Source of the DNA: Bordetella parapertussis
GTDB taxonomy: Bacteria > Pseudomonadota > Gammaproteobacteria > Burkholderiales > Burkholderiaceae_D
Direction of reading: 5' to 3'
DNA length: 64,000 nt
Assembly: GCA_945866125.1 (NCBI GenBank)
Contig: CAMBFZ010000007.1
Location: 1-64,000 of the forward strand
Below the pieces are notes generated by a model. The model did no database searches, was not told the DNA's origin, and saw nothing but the letters and a program-made list of their open reading frames with translations. The position numbers were made by a program, and so were the translations under genes. Of this stretch, positions 26,281 through 34,685 are shown piece after piece (position 1 is the first letter of the stretch; the number at the start of each line of letters is the position of its first letter).

Positions 26281-27312
26281 ATGCCCATGGCAGTTCCTTT
26301 TCCTTTTTCCGCCATCGTCGGCCAAGACGAAATGAAGCGCGCCATTTTGGTGGCGGCCGTTGACCCCGGCGTCGGTGGTGTACTCGTGTTTGGTGACCGT
26401 GGCACCGGCAAGTCCACAGCGGTGCGGGCACTCGCCGCGTTGCTGCCAAAAATGCGGGCGGTGGTCGGGTGTGTGTATGGCTGCGATCCGCAAGCCGGTA
26501 CGCCTTCCTGCGAACAATGCGCCGCATTAAAAGCGCAGGGCGAGCCCAAAAGCATGTTGAAACCCGTGCCGGTCGTGGATCTGCCTTTGGGCGCCACCGA
26601 AGACCGTGTGGTCGGTGCGCTCGACCTCGAGCGTGCACTCTCGCAAGGTGTCAAAGCCTTCGAGCCCGGTCTGTTGGCGCGTGCCAATCGCGGCTTTCTT
26701 TATATTGATGAGGTCAACTTGCTGGAAGACCATCTGGTCGATCTCTTGATCGATGTCGCAGCGTCCGGCGAGAACATGGTGGAACGTGAGGGCTTGAGCG
26801 TGCGTCATCCGGCGCGCTTCGTATTGGTGGGCAGTGGTAATCCCGAAGAAGGCGAATTGCGGCCGCAATTGCTGGACCGTTTCGGGCTGGCTGTGGATGT
26901 GCAAACGCCGACCGAGCTGTCGCTACGCATCGAAGTCGTTAAGCGGCGTGATGCGTTTGAGCGAGATGCAACTGCCTTCATTGAAAAATGGCACAAGGAA
27001 GATGAAAAAATTCGCCGCCGTATTGTCGCTGCAAAGAAGCGCTTGCCTGATGTGCTTGTGCCGGACGCCGTGCTGGAGCGCGCTGCGCGCTTGTGCATGG
27101 CGCTGGGTACCGATGGTTTGCGTGGCGAGCTGGCGCTAATGCGTGCGGCACGCGCGCTGGCAGCATTTGAGGGTGATCCGATTGTGCAGGATCATCACCT
27201 CAAGCAAATCGCTGCGCCGGCATTGCGGCACAGGCTGCGCCGTAATCCCCTTGATGACGCCGGTTCCGGCACCCGCGTTGCGCGTGCGCTCGACGACGTC
27301 TTTGCCGCCTGA
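26281..27312 (+). CDS. bchI: Magnesium chelatase ATPase subunit I
   Basis: AAA+ motor that with BchD drives Mg2+ insertion by BchH. The 343 residues have Walker A GDRGTGKST near 38-46, the family insert VVGCVYGCDPQ, ending in CEQCAALK, Walker B GFLYIDEVNLLEDH and the VGSGNPEEGELRPQLLDRFG sensor region. The C-terminal helices end about where bchD begins. Second gene of the arm transcribed from the operator at 25906-25923. Confidence 0.96.
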   Translation: MPMAVPFPFSAIVGQDEMKRAILVAAVDPGVGGVLVFGDRGTGKSTAVRALAALLPKMRAVVGCVYGCDPQAGTPSCEQCAALKAQGEPKSMLKPVPVVDLPLGATEDRVVGALDLERALSQGVKAFEPGLLARANRGFLYIDEVNLLEDHLVDLLIDVAASGENMVEREGLSVRHPARFVLVGSGNPEEGELRPQLLDRFGLAVDVQTPTELSLRIEVVKRRDAFERDATAFIEKWHKEDEKIRRRIVAAKKRLPDVLVPDAVLERAARLCMALGTDGLRGELALMRAARALAAFEGDPIVQDHHLKQIAAPALRHRLRRNPLDDAGSGTRVARALDDVFAA

Positions 27313-29146
27313 TCTGGTGAGGCCCGACCTGTCCGTTGCCGGCGCTCCCGATCCGCAAGACCATGCGGTCTGGCACCAGGCGGTGCAGGCCGCTGTGCTG
27401 TTTGCGATTGATCCGGCCGCAGCCGGCGGGGTGCGTTTGCGTGCGCCCGCCGGCCCAGTGCGTGATCAATGGCTGAGCTTGTTGCGCGCCCTGTTGGGCG
27501 GTGCCAATCTGCGGCGCATGCCCTTGTCGATCACGGATGAACGCTTGCTGGGTGGGCTCGATTTGCCGGCCACACTGGCGTCGGGCCAGCCGGTTTTGCA
27601 GCAAGGTTTGCTAGTCGAAATCGATGGCAGCGTGTTGTTGCTGGCGATGGCAGAACGGCTGCCGGTGGGCACGGCTGCGCGTCTGGCTAATGTGATGGAC
27701 AACGGACAGGTGCGGCTTGAGCGCGATGGTCTGACCCGACAGAGTCCCACACGTTTTGGCGTCGTCGCCCTCGACGAGGGAATAGGCGACGACGAAGCGC
27801 TGGTGGCCACGCTGCGTGACCGGCTGGCCTTTGATCTCGACCTCTCGCAGGTACCCCCGCGCAGCGCGCTGGCCGACGAACTCGCGCAGCAGTGGATGCA
27901 TCGTGCCGCCGATATCGAGGCCGCGCGGGAGCGCATCGCCAGTATTACGGTGCCCGATGCGATTGTGGCCGCACTGTGCGGCACCGCGCTGACGCTGGGC
28001 GTGGATTCGGCGCGTGCGTCCTTGCTGGCGTTGCGGGTGGCGCGCGCCAGCGCCGCACTCGACGGCAATGAGGCTGTGACTGAGGACGATGCCACCATTG
28101 CGGCGCGTCTGGTGCTCGCGCCACGCGCGACACGCTTGCCGCCGCCGGAGTCTGAATCTGAGTCTGAACCTGAAGCCGAACCCTCGCCTGACTCTGTGCC
28201 CGAAGCCGAACCACCGCCACCTGCCGAGCAAGAAAACACGTCGCCAGCCGAGCAGGGCGCAGCGCAACAACTCGAAGACCGTGTACTCGAGGCGACTGAG
28301 GCCGTGATCCCCGCCGGCTTGCTGGCCCAACTCCTTGCTGGCAATCTGCTGCAGCAGCGCGCTGCTGGCGGCAAGTCGGGTGCGCCTTTGCAAAGCGGGC
28401 AGCGTGGCAGGCCATCCGGTTCGCGTCGTGCGATGCCGGGTCACGGTCAGCGGCTGCATCTGATCGACACCTTGCGCGCGGCAGCGCCCTGGCAAAAACT
28501 GCGGCAGTCGTCACAGCACAACCCGGGCATGCGGGTGCAAGTGCGTGCCGAAGATTTTCATATCAAACGCATCAAACAAAAAACCGGCACCACCACCTTG
28601 TTCGTGGTTGACGCCTCCGGCTCATCGGCCTTGCACCGACTGGCCGAGGCAAAGGGCGCGGTTGAACTCTTGCTCGCTGATTGTTATGTGCGGCGCGATC
28701 AGGTCGCCGTGATTGCCTTTCGCGGCCGCAGTGCCGAGCTGCTGCTGGCGCCGACCCGCTCGCTGGTGCGCGCCAAGCGCAGTTTGTCGGGGTTGCCCGG
28801 CGGTGGCGGCACGCCTCTGGCCGCAGCCATCGATGCCGCGGCCGAACTCGCCGACGGCATTCGTCGCAAAGGCCAGTCGCCGGTGATTGTGTTGCTCACT
28901 GATGGTCGTGCCAATGTGGCGCGCGATGGCAGTGGCGGCCGCGAGCGTGCGCAGGCTGATGCTATGGCATCGGCCACCCGCTTGCGATTGCTCGAGGCCG
29001 CCGTGCTGCTCATTGATACCTCACCCCAACCGCAGCGCGAAGCGGCGCAGTTAGCGCTGGCCCTGCGCGCGCGCTATTTGCCATTGCCCTATGCCGGCGC
29101 CGCGGCCATGTCGCACGCGGTACGTGTGGCCATGCAGGAAGGGTGA
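27254..29146 (+). CDS. bchD: Magnesium chelatase subunit D
   Basis: AAA+-like partner of BchI with an integrin-I (VWA) domain that docks on BchH. About 630 residues: an N-terminal degenerate ATPase domain (ITDERLLGGLDLPATL), an acidic/proline linker rich in SE and PE repeats (28140-28250) and a C-terminal VWA domain with MIDAS residues in VVDASGSSAL, GGGGTPLAAAID and LLTDGRAN. The start is uncertain: ATG 27254 overlaps bchI, whereas GTG 27317 lies 5 bp after the bchI stop. Confidence 0.93.
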   Translation: MTPVPAPALRVRSTTSLPPDLVRPDLSVAGAPDPQDHAVWHQAVQAAVLFAIDPAAAGGVRLRAPAGPVRDQWLSLLRALLGGANLRRMPLSITDERLLGGLDLPATLASGQPVLQQGLLVEIDGSVLLLAMAERLPVGTAARLANVMDNGQVRLERDGLTRQSPTRFGVVALDEGIGDDEALVATLRDRLAFDLDLSQVPPRSALADELAQQWMHRAADIEAARERIASITVPDAIVAALCGTALTLGVDSARASLLALRVARASAALDGNEAVTEDDATIAARLVLAPRATRLPPPESESESEPEAEPSPDSVPEAEPPPPAEQENTSPAEQGAAQQLEDRVLEATEAVIPAGLLAQLLAGNLLQQRAAGGKSGAPLQSGQRGRPSGSRRAMPGHGQRLHLIDTLRAAAPWQKLRQSSQHNPGMRVQVRAEDFHIKRIKQKTGTTTLFVVDASGSSALHRLAEAKGAVELLLADCYVRRDQVAVIAFRGRSAELLLAPTRSLVRAKRSLSGLPGGGGTPLAAAIDAAAELADGIRRKGQSPVIVLLTDGRANVARDGSGGRERAQADAMASATRLRLLEAAVLLIDTSPQPQREAAQLALALRARYLPLPYAGAAAMSHAVRVAMQEG

Positions 29147-30045
29147 CAGGGATTGTGGAAGAACGACTGAATTGGGACATCGACGGCCGTGACTGGCCCA
29201 ACCGTGCCGCTAGCCGCTTTATCACAGCCGGTGGGCTGCGTTGGCATGTGCAGCAATTTGATCATGCCGATCCCGGCACGCCATGGCTGGTGCTGTTGCA
29301 TGGCACCGGTTCGTCAACGCATTCGTGGCGTGATGTCGCGCCCTTGCTCGCGCAGCAGTATTCGGTGCTGGCGCTGGATTTGCCCGGACATGCGTTTACT
29401 TCCATGCCGCGCGCCGCTGAACAATCCTTGCCCGGCATGGCACGACATGTGGCCGCCTTGCTGCGTGCCGTGCAGTGTTCGCCCCATGTGGTCGTGGGCC
29501 ATTCTGCCGGTGCAGCAGTGGCCGCGCGCATGGTGCTTGATGCGGCCATTGCGCCGGCGGCACTGGTAAGCCTGAACGGTGCCTTTGTTGGTTTTGGTGG
29601 CTTGGCGGGCCAATTATTTTCACCCATTGCACGGCTGCTGGCGTCGGTGCCGTTGGCGCCTCGGCTCTTCGCGTGGCAGGCCGCCGATGATGCCACCGTC
29701 GAGCGACTAATACGCGGTACCGGGTCCGTGCTGGACGCAACAGGCATGCAGCTATATGGGCGACTGGTGCGCAACCCTGGTCATGTTGAGGCAGCGCTGG
29801 CGATGATGGCGCACTGGGATTTGCAGCCGCTCGAGCGCGCGTTGGGGCGCATCAGTTTGCCGGTCTGGATGGTGGCCGCTGAAAACGATCTGACGGTGCC
29901 ACCAGAACAGGCCCGGCAAGTGGCGCGGCAACTCGCCCATGCCAGGCTAGTGCTCTGGCCGATGCTGGGTCATCTGGCGCACGAAGAAAGCCCGGCGCAA
30001 TGCGTGCAGCTGCTTGACGATGTCGTCAAAGCCACCCTGACCTGA
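29143..30045 (+). CDS. bchO: Alpha/beta hydrolase BchO
   Basis: A 300-residue alpha/beta hydrolase always linked to bchI-bchD, thought to act in or near Mg-chelatase; its reaction is unproven. The oxyanion region LLHGTGSSTHSW lies near residue 52, the nucleophile elbow GHSAGAA near 122 and the catalytic His in MLGHLAHEE near 277. The GTG start overlaps the bchD stop, with AGGAAGG upstream. Last gene of the bchIDO arm; convergent to ccmE with a 14-bp gap. Confidence 0.9.
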   Translation: MTGIVEERLNWDIDGRDWPNRAASRFITAGGLRWHVQQFDHADPGTPWLVLLHGTGSSTHSWRDVAPLLAQQYSVLALDLPGHAFTSMPRAAEQSLPGMARHVAALLRAVQCSPHVVVGHSAGAAVAARMVLDAAIAPAALVSLNGAFVGFGGLAGQLFSPIARLLASVPLAPRLFAWQAADDATVERLIRGTGSVLDATGMQLYGRLVRNPGHVEAALAMMAHWDLQPLERALGRISLPVWMVAAENDLTVPPEQARQVARQLAHARLVLWPMLGHLAHEESPAQCVQLLDDVVKATLT

Positions 30046-30064
30046 GCCGGGCAATCCGCTCAGG
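30041..30064. terminator. Hairpin between convergent bchO and ccmE
   Basis: CCTGAGC (30041-30047) pairs with GCTCAGG (30058-30064) around a 10-base loop. It overlaps the last codons of both convergent genes. Only a short GTTT follows, so it is a weak candidate for a shared terminator. Confidence 0.4.
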
Positions 30065-30509
30065 GTTTGGTAGCAGGCTGCTGAAGCCGTGCGGCGTTTT
30101 GCAACGCCTTCGCGGCTTCGGGCGGCATATAGTTTTCATCGTGCTTGGCCAACACCTCTTCCGCGCGAAAAACCCCATCGGGGCCGAGCTTGCCTTGCGC
30201 AACGACGCCTTTACCTTCTTTAAACAAATCCGGTAGCAAGCCCGTGTAAGTCACCGGCACCTTGTGCACCAGGTCGGTGACGACAAAGCGCACGCCGAGG
30301 TCGTGGCTGTTTTTAATCAGGCTGCCTTCTTCAACTAGCCCGCCCAGGCGAAAATCCTGCGCCTGCGGCACGGCTTTCTCAGCGACTTGGGTCGGGCTGA
30401 AAAAAAACACCATATTGCTTTGAAAGGCGTTGAGTATCAACGCCGCTGCGCCGGCGAACGCAGAGACAGCTAACGCAATTAATACCAAGCGGCGGTGGCG
30501 TGGCTTCAT
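30060..30509 (-). CDS. ccmE: Cytochrome c maturation haem chaperone CcmE
   Basis: Periplasmic haem chaperone of the System I pathway, anchored by one N-terminal helix (LVLIALAVSAFAGAAALIL). The 149-residue protein has the OB-fold stretch FRLGGLVEEGS, and the haem-binding His within VLAKHDENYMPP near residue 125, followed by the tyrosine of the HxxxY motif. It receives haem from CcmC, encoded two genes upstream. Its ATG overlaps the ccmD stop. Last gene of a ccmABCDE run; the ligation genes ccmFGH do not follow here. Confidence 0.93.
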   Translation of the reverse strand: MKPRHRRLVLIALAVSAFAGAAALILNAFQSNMVFFFSPTQVAEKAVPQAQDFRLGGLVEEGSLIKNSHDLGVRFVVTDLVHKVPVTYTGLLPDLFKEGKGVVAQGKLGPDGVFRAEEVLAKHDENYMPPEAAKALQNAARLQQPATKP

Positions 30510-30694
30510 GGGTGGGCGTCCTCATCATTAGCGGCATTAACCGTATTGGCAGCATCGACGTCAAGCGCGCGGGCCCGTGCGCCGAGTTGCATGAGCTCGG
30601 CCGCGATCACTACGGCCACCATTAAAAATGAGCCCCACACATAAAGTGCATAGCCGCCCATGGCGAAAAATTCTTGCAAGCTGTTCCAGTTCAT
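30506..30694 (-). CDS. ccmD: Haem exporter accessory protein CcmD
   Basis: A 62-residue single-span membrane protein: NWNSLQEFFAMGGYALYVWG is the conserved CcmD start, followed by a helix and a charged C-tail. CcmD frees haem-loaded CcmE from the CcmABC complex. The ATG at 30694 overlaps the ccmC stop by 4 bp, and the stop overlaps ccmE, so all are translationally coupled. Confidence 0.88.
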   Translation of the reverse strand: MNWNSLQEFFAMGGYALYVWGSFLMVAVVIAAELMQLGARARALDVDAANTVNAANDEDAHP

Positions 30695-31425
30695 ACGGGC
30701 ACCTGCAATTGTTCGAGCCAAGCCGAGTGGGCTTCCCGTTCACGGATCAGAATGCGCACGCGTGCCAGTGTCACGGCAATGGCATACGCCCAAAATGCCA
30801 GCGTCATAATCAGCATGCCCGCCAGCATAGGTTTGGCCATAGTGGGGGCGGCGCTCACACTCACTGACGCGCCCTGATGCAAGGTGTTCCACCACTTTAC
30901 GGAAAAATAAATAATCGGCACATTGACCACGCCAACCAACGCCAGCACACCGGCGGCGCGGTCAGCGCGGCGCGTGTCGTCGATGGCCGCATGCAGCGAC
31001 AGATAGCCAAGATACAAAAATAGCAAAATCAATTCCGATGTCAGTCGCGCGTCCCACACCCACCACGCTCCCCAGGTCGGTTTGCCCCACAGCGCGCCGG
31101 TCCAGAGCGCCAAAAAACACATCAGCGCCCCGGTCGGTGCCAGTGCCCGCGCGAGCATGAAAGCCAGCCGCGCGTTGAACGCCAAACCAACGGCTGACCA
31201 GAGTGCCATGGCGACAAAAATAATCATCGACATCCACGCCGCCGGTACATGTACAAAAATAATCCGGTAGGCCTCGCCCTGCTGAAAATCAGTCGGCGCA
31301 ATCAACAAGCCCAGCACCAGTCCGATAATGCCGAGCACTGCAGCGACGATTGCAGAGGCGCGCATCAGCGTGCCGGCCAGCGGATAAAAACGCTGGGGTG
31401 CGGCGAAGGTAAACCAATTGATCAT
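30691..31425 (-). CDS. ccmC: Haem exporter protein CcmC
   Basis: Six-helix membrane protein that loads haem onto CcmE. The 244 residues contain the tryptophan-rich WWD motif (WGAWWVWDARLTSELIL) near 128-144, and periplasmic histidines in IIFVHVPAAWMSM and HQGAS that would ligate haem. It lies 16 bp downstream of ccmB. System I genes inside a photosynthesis cluster are unusual; the demand may come from the tetrahaem PufC. Confidence 0.93.
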   Translation of the reverse strand: MINWFTFAAPQRFYPLAGTLMRASAIVAAVLGIIGLVLGLLIAPTDFQQGEAYRIIFVHVPAAWMSMIIFVAMALWSAVGLAFNARLAFMLARALAPTGALMCFLALWTGALWGKPTWGAWWVWDARLTSELILLFLYLGYLSLHAAIDDTRRADRAAGVLALVGVVNVPIIYFSVKWWNTLHQGASVSVSAAPTMAKPMLAGMLIMTLAFWAYAIAVTLARVRILIREREAHSAWLEQLQVPV

Positions 31426-31441
31426 GCGACTTTCATCCTTA

Positions 31442-32161
31442 TCATTCGAGCGCGATTCGTAGGGCCAGTGCGGCGGCGACAGGCGCGGTGGGCAAGGCCA
31501 GCAGCAAGAGCGCGCCCAGCACAGAAAAATGCGCCGTCACACCCAGACCGGCGATATTGGCTTCGACTGCCCCGGCCCCAAAAATGAGCACTGGAATCAG
31601 CAAAGGCAACACCAGCAGCGAAAGCAGCATACCTTGTGCGCGCACGCCTAGCGTGAGTGCCGCGCCAATGGCGCCCAGCAGCGAGAGCAGCGGCGTACCC
31701 AGTAATAGCGACGCTGCCAACACCAGCGTGGCTTGGGGCGGCAAGCCAAATTGCATGGCGAGTAGCGGCGAGGCCAGTGCCAAAATCAGGCCGCTGCTGA
31801 GCCAATGCGCAGCGACCTTGGCCAGCACCAAGAGCGGCAAAGGGGTGGGCGAGAGCAGCAACTGCTCCAGCGTGCCATCGGCAAAATCATCCGCAAACAA
31901 GCGTGCCATGCCCAGCATGGATGCCAATAGCGCGGCGACCCACAGCACGCCGGCGCCGATCTGTTTGAGTAGTGCCATGTGCGGCCCCACACCTAAAGGA
32001 AACAGGCTGGCGACAATCACGAAAAACGCCAGCGCGGCAGCGCTGTCGCTGCGTCGGCGCAGAACTAGTTTCAGGTCGCGTAAGAACAGGCAGCGCATGG
32101 CCTGCCAGCTGCTGTCCGGTGTCGCCGTGTCGGTGTCAATGGCAGCAAGCACCGCACTCAT
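31442..32161 (-). CDS. ccmB: Haem exporter permease CcmB
   Basis: Membrane subunit of the CcmAB ABC transporter, whose ATP hydrolysis releases holo-CcmE. The 239 residues have about six hydrophobic segments. FLRDLKLVLRRRSDSAAALAF near the N-terminus and FADDFADGTLEQLLLSPTPL near residues 89-108 are characteristic of the family. Its ATG overlaps the ccmA stop by 4 bp. Confidence 0.92.
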   Translation of the reverse strand: MSAVLAAIDTDTATPDSSWQAMRCLFLRDLKLVLRRRSDSAAALAFFVIVASLFPLGVGPHMALLKQIGAGVLWVAALLASMLGMARLFADDFADGTLEQLLLSPTPLPLLVLAKVAAHWLSSGLILALASPLLAMQFGLPPQATLVLAASLLLGTPLLSLLGAIGAALTLGVRAQGMLLSLLVLPLLIPVLIFGAGAVEANIAGLGVTAHFSVLGALLLLALPTAPVAAALALRIALE

Positions 32162-32775
32162 AGTGCCAGCACCTGCTGCGTAATGCCGGCATCGAGGGCC
32201 AAGGCTTGATGGCTGGTTAGCACGGCCGCGCCACCCTGCTGCAAATGCGCGGCCAGGCGCGCGGCAAGCCAGTCGCAGCCTTCGGTGTCGAGGGCATTGA
32301 AGGGTTCATCCAGGATCCAGAGCGGCGCGCTGTCGGGCAGTGCCAGGCGTGCCAAATGCACGCGCTTTTTTTGTCCCTGCGAGAGCGCGCGTGCGGGTAC
32401 GGCGTCGCGCTCATGCAGACCCACTGCAGCGAGCGCGGCCCGGGCCTGTTCCGCTCTGACCGGGCGCCCGGCGAGTGATTGGGCGGCCTGCAGGTTTTCG
32501 CGTGCCGACAAATCGTCTTTTAAGGCGCTCGCGTGGCCGATGTATAACAGCGCGCGCGCGTAGTCTTCGCGCACCAGAGTGATATTGCGCTGCTGCCAGC
32601 GGACTTCGCCGGCGCTTGGCGCGAGTAAGCCGCACAGCATGCGCAAGAGGCTGGTTTTGCCAGCACCATTGGCGCCGGTGACGCGCAGAAGCGTGCCGCC
32701 GGCGAGCGTGGCGCTGACCTGCCGGAATAACAAACGCTGTCCGCGCACGCAGCCTAGCTGTGAGAGTTCAAGCAT
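32158..32775 (-). CDS. ccmA: Haem exporter ATP-binding protein CcmA
   Basis: ABC ATPase of 205 residues partnering CcmB in cytochrome c maturation. Walker A is GANGAGKTSLL near 36-46, the signature LSQGQKKRVHLARL near 130-143 and Walker B LWILDEPFNALD just after. The ATG at 32775 gives the family's usual start (ELSQLGCVRGQRLLF); longer in-frame starts lack support. First gene of the ccm run. Upstream, 32817-32857 holds rotated TTGACA/TGTCAA repeats without a canonical PpsR site. Confidence 0.92.
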   Translation of the reverse strand: MLELSQLGCVRGQRLLFRQVSATLAGGTLLRVTGANGAGKTSLLRMLCGLLAPSAGEVRWQQRNITLVREDYARALLYIGHASALKDDLSARENLQAAQSLAGRPVRAEQARAALAAVGLHERDAVPARALSQGQKKRVHLARLALPDSAPLWILDEPFNALDTEGCDWLAARLAAHLQQGGAAVLTSHQALALDAGITQQVLAL

Positions 32776-32981
32776 GATTGCCAGAATGATAGCGGATGTT
32801 GCATTGAAGAACGTTGACAATGCATGGGTCAACTTCAATTGTCAAATCGTGTCGGGGAAAACTGCTGGACAGTCTATGCCTGCGCGTGCGGATCGTCAGG
32901 GCGAGGAAGTACAGGGACGAGGCTCAGCGTCTTGCGCGGCGAGCCCTCAAATTTCGCCGCGTAAGACACGCACTGGTACGC

Positions 32982-34445
32982 CTATTTTTTTAGCAGCAAA
33001 AAACTCCCGATTGCCACTGCGCCGCCGCCGCTGCCTTTCAAGCTAAAACTCCCTGCCACTTCAGCAGGTCCGGTGCTGCTGCCCCCGGCAGATACCGGGC
33101 CAAAAAAGCGCGCACCGAGCCCGCCGGCTACGCTGCTGTTCTCGGCATGGCCGTTAAAATAATTGGCGAATTCGGCCGCGCCTATGGTTGTGCTGGCGAC
33201 TAAATTAATGGGTACAGCCGGTGACTCGCCTTCATCAATGCGGGTGCCCGACAAGGTGACCTGCGCACTGCGCGTAGCAAAGTCCACCACAATCTCAATC
33301 TCACCTGCCAGTGGATGCGGATCTTCCGCATCGTTATAGGTAAACCAGCCGTACAACTTGCCGGTATAGGTGACGACGCCCGTCGTGGGGATGCTCGCCG
33401 GATCGCTTACATCTCCGAAGGCAAGCGTGCCGCGGCGTAGTTTGTTGTGCTCATCGTTGCCGCCCCATTCATTAATCATCACCGTGTCTTGCGTGACCCA
33501 GCGCGCGGCGTTAGCGTAACTAAAGCTCCACTGACCGTAATCGCGGTAGCCCTTGAAGCCCGGATAAGACACGCCCACCCCGTCGGCGCTGGAGAGTAAA
33601 ACCAGATTGCCATTGGCGTCTACGCCTGAGCCCGCCTGCGTTGCGCCATCGCCGTGCAGATGGGTAGCCACCAGCGTATCGGGCGTGCTGCCACCGGTTT
33701 TCCAGTCGCCCGCCGTGATGCGCAACGGCGGGCTTTCTACCTGCGGGCAATTGGGATGATCCACAGGACAGCGCACCGGCTCAGTGCGGGGAAAATAAAT
33801 ATTGTTGGCGTAATGCGCCTGTGTGCCGGCCGCCCCCTTGGTGGCGTAGTCGTAAAAATTGATGTCCGTGAAGGCCGGCAGTGGCTTCAACACAATCTGG
33901 CCATTGGCATCGATCTCGACGCGCCCCTGCTGCGTGCTGAAGGTCTCGATTACCGGCGGCCGCTCTGTCACGCCATCCCAGGAAATGCCCATATTCGACA
34001 GCAGCAGAGCCACACTGGCCGGGCTGCCGCTTTCACTTCGTTGCAGCCTGACTTCGGCCAGCCCGCCCGTCGTTGCCCGTAATCCTTTGGCGCCGGTGGC
34101 ATCCGGGTTTGGGGTCAACAGATCCGTCGTCGAGATGCCATAGGCCTGCACCCCCGAGGCCGTGACCGTAATTCCCTCATCTGTGCGCAAAATAGTCTCG
34201 CCACTGCATTGGACAGTGCCGCTGCCTTTGCAACGCATCACGGTGGGTTTGATTGGCGTCGTCGGATCCGGTGGCGTGACGGTCGGCGGCGTCGGGACGG
34301 TTGGTGGCACCCCCGTCGGCGTCACCGGCTTCTGGGTCGTGCCGCCTGAGAGCAAGGCCGGCGTGCCGCCGTCCCCGCCACTACATCCGGCCAGCAATAA
34401 AAAGAGCAGGCTAATTTCCCTACTGCGTTTGCTCAATAAAAACAT
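32982..34445 (-). CDS. Surface-type lipoprotein with TbpB-like beta-barrel domain
   Basis: A 487-residue lipoprotein: signal peptide with lipobox LLLAGC near residue 21, then a Thr/Pro-rich linker (about 35-65) and a beta-rich body. The C-terminal ARFFGPVSAGG... PAEVAGSFSL... AIGSFLLLK is the signature of the transferrin-binding-protein B / HpuA-like barrel in Slam-dependent surface lipoproteins. Ligand unknown; iron or haem capture is plausible. ATG 34445 follows GGAGG. It diverges from crtE across a 240-bp gap that contains PpsR-type sites, and does not belong to any known photosynthesis gene family. The 206-bp gap to ccmA shows no gene. Confidence 0.75.
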   Translation of the reverse strand: MFLLSKRSREISLLFLLLAGCSGGDGGTPALLSGGTTQKPVTPTGVPPTVPTPPTVTPPDPTTPIKPTVMRCKGSGTVQCSGETILRTDEGITVTASGVQAYGISTTDLLTPNPDATGAKGLRATTGGLAEVRLQRSESGSPASVALLLSNMGISWDGVTERPPVIETFSTQQGRVEIDANGQIVLKPLPAFTDINFYDYATKGAAGTQAHYANNIYFPRTEPVRCPVDHPNCPQVESPPLRITAGDWKTGGSTPDTLVATHLHGDGATQAGSGVDANGNLVLLSSADGVGVSYPGFKGYRDYGQWSFSYANAARWVTQDTVMINEWGGNDEHNKLRRGTLAFGDVSDPASIPTTGVVTYTGKLYGWFTYNDAEDPHPLAGEIEIVVDFATRSAQVTLSGTRIDEGESPAVPINLVASTTIGAAEFANYFNGHAENSSVAGGLGARFFGPVSAGGSSTGPAEVAGSFSLKGSGGGAVAIGSFLLLKK

Positions 34446-34606
34446 GATGCCTCCCAGGGCGGTTTCGGAAAAATGACTGCCACGCGCAATACGCCGGCAG
34501 CGCATATCCGACAACATAGCCCCGAGGTGCGCCCCCTTATTGAGGGGCCACAAGACAAAATTAGACGCCAATACGCCTTGGTCAACATCTGCGCATCCCA
34601 TCAATA

Positions 34607-34650
34607 TGTCTAAATAACTTGACACATTTAAGTGACAACCTTAACTTACA
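34607..34650 (+). promoter_or_regulatory. PpsR-type tandem operator at the crtE promoter
   Basis: A perfect TGT-N12-ACA site (34607-34624) ends in the -35-like TTGACA (34619-34624). Exactly 8 bp on, TGA-N12-ACA (34633-34650) is a one-base-off second site. A clear -10 box is not visible (TAACTT at 34642-34647 is weak). The sites are shared by divergent crtE and the lipoprotein gene. Confidence 0.65.
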
Positions 34651-34685
34651 CATTCACGGGCCCGTCAGGCCACAGCGGAGGACAT

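Noticed and set aside
28140..28250. SE/PE-rich repeat in bchD as a mobile or tandem repeat element
   Set aside because: It is an in-frame acidic/proline linker, common between the two domains of BchD.
27466..28374. 302-codon minus-strand frame inside bchD
   Set aside because: Ser/Arg-rich low-complexity translation antisense to bchD; no domain.
32817..32857. TTGACA/TGTCAA repeats upstream of ccmA as a PpsR site
   Set aside because: The halves do not form TGT-N12-ACA or N10, and a convincing -10 is missing.
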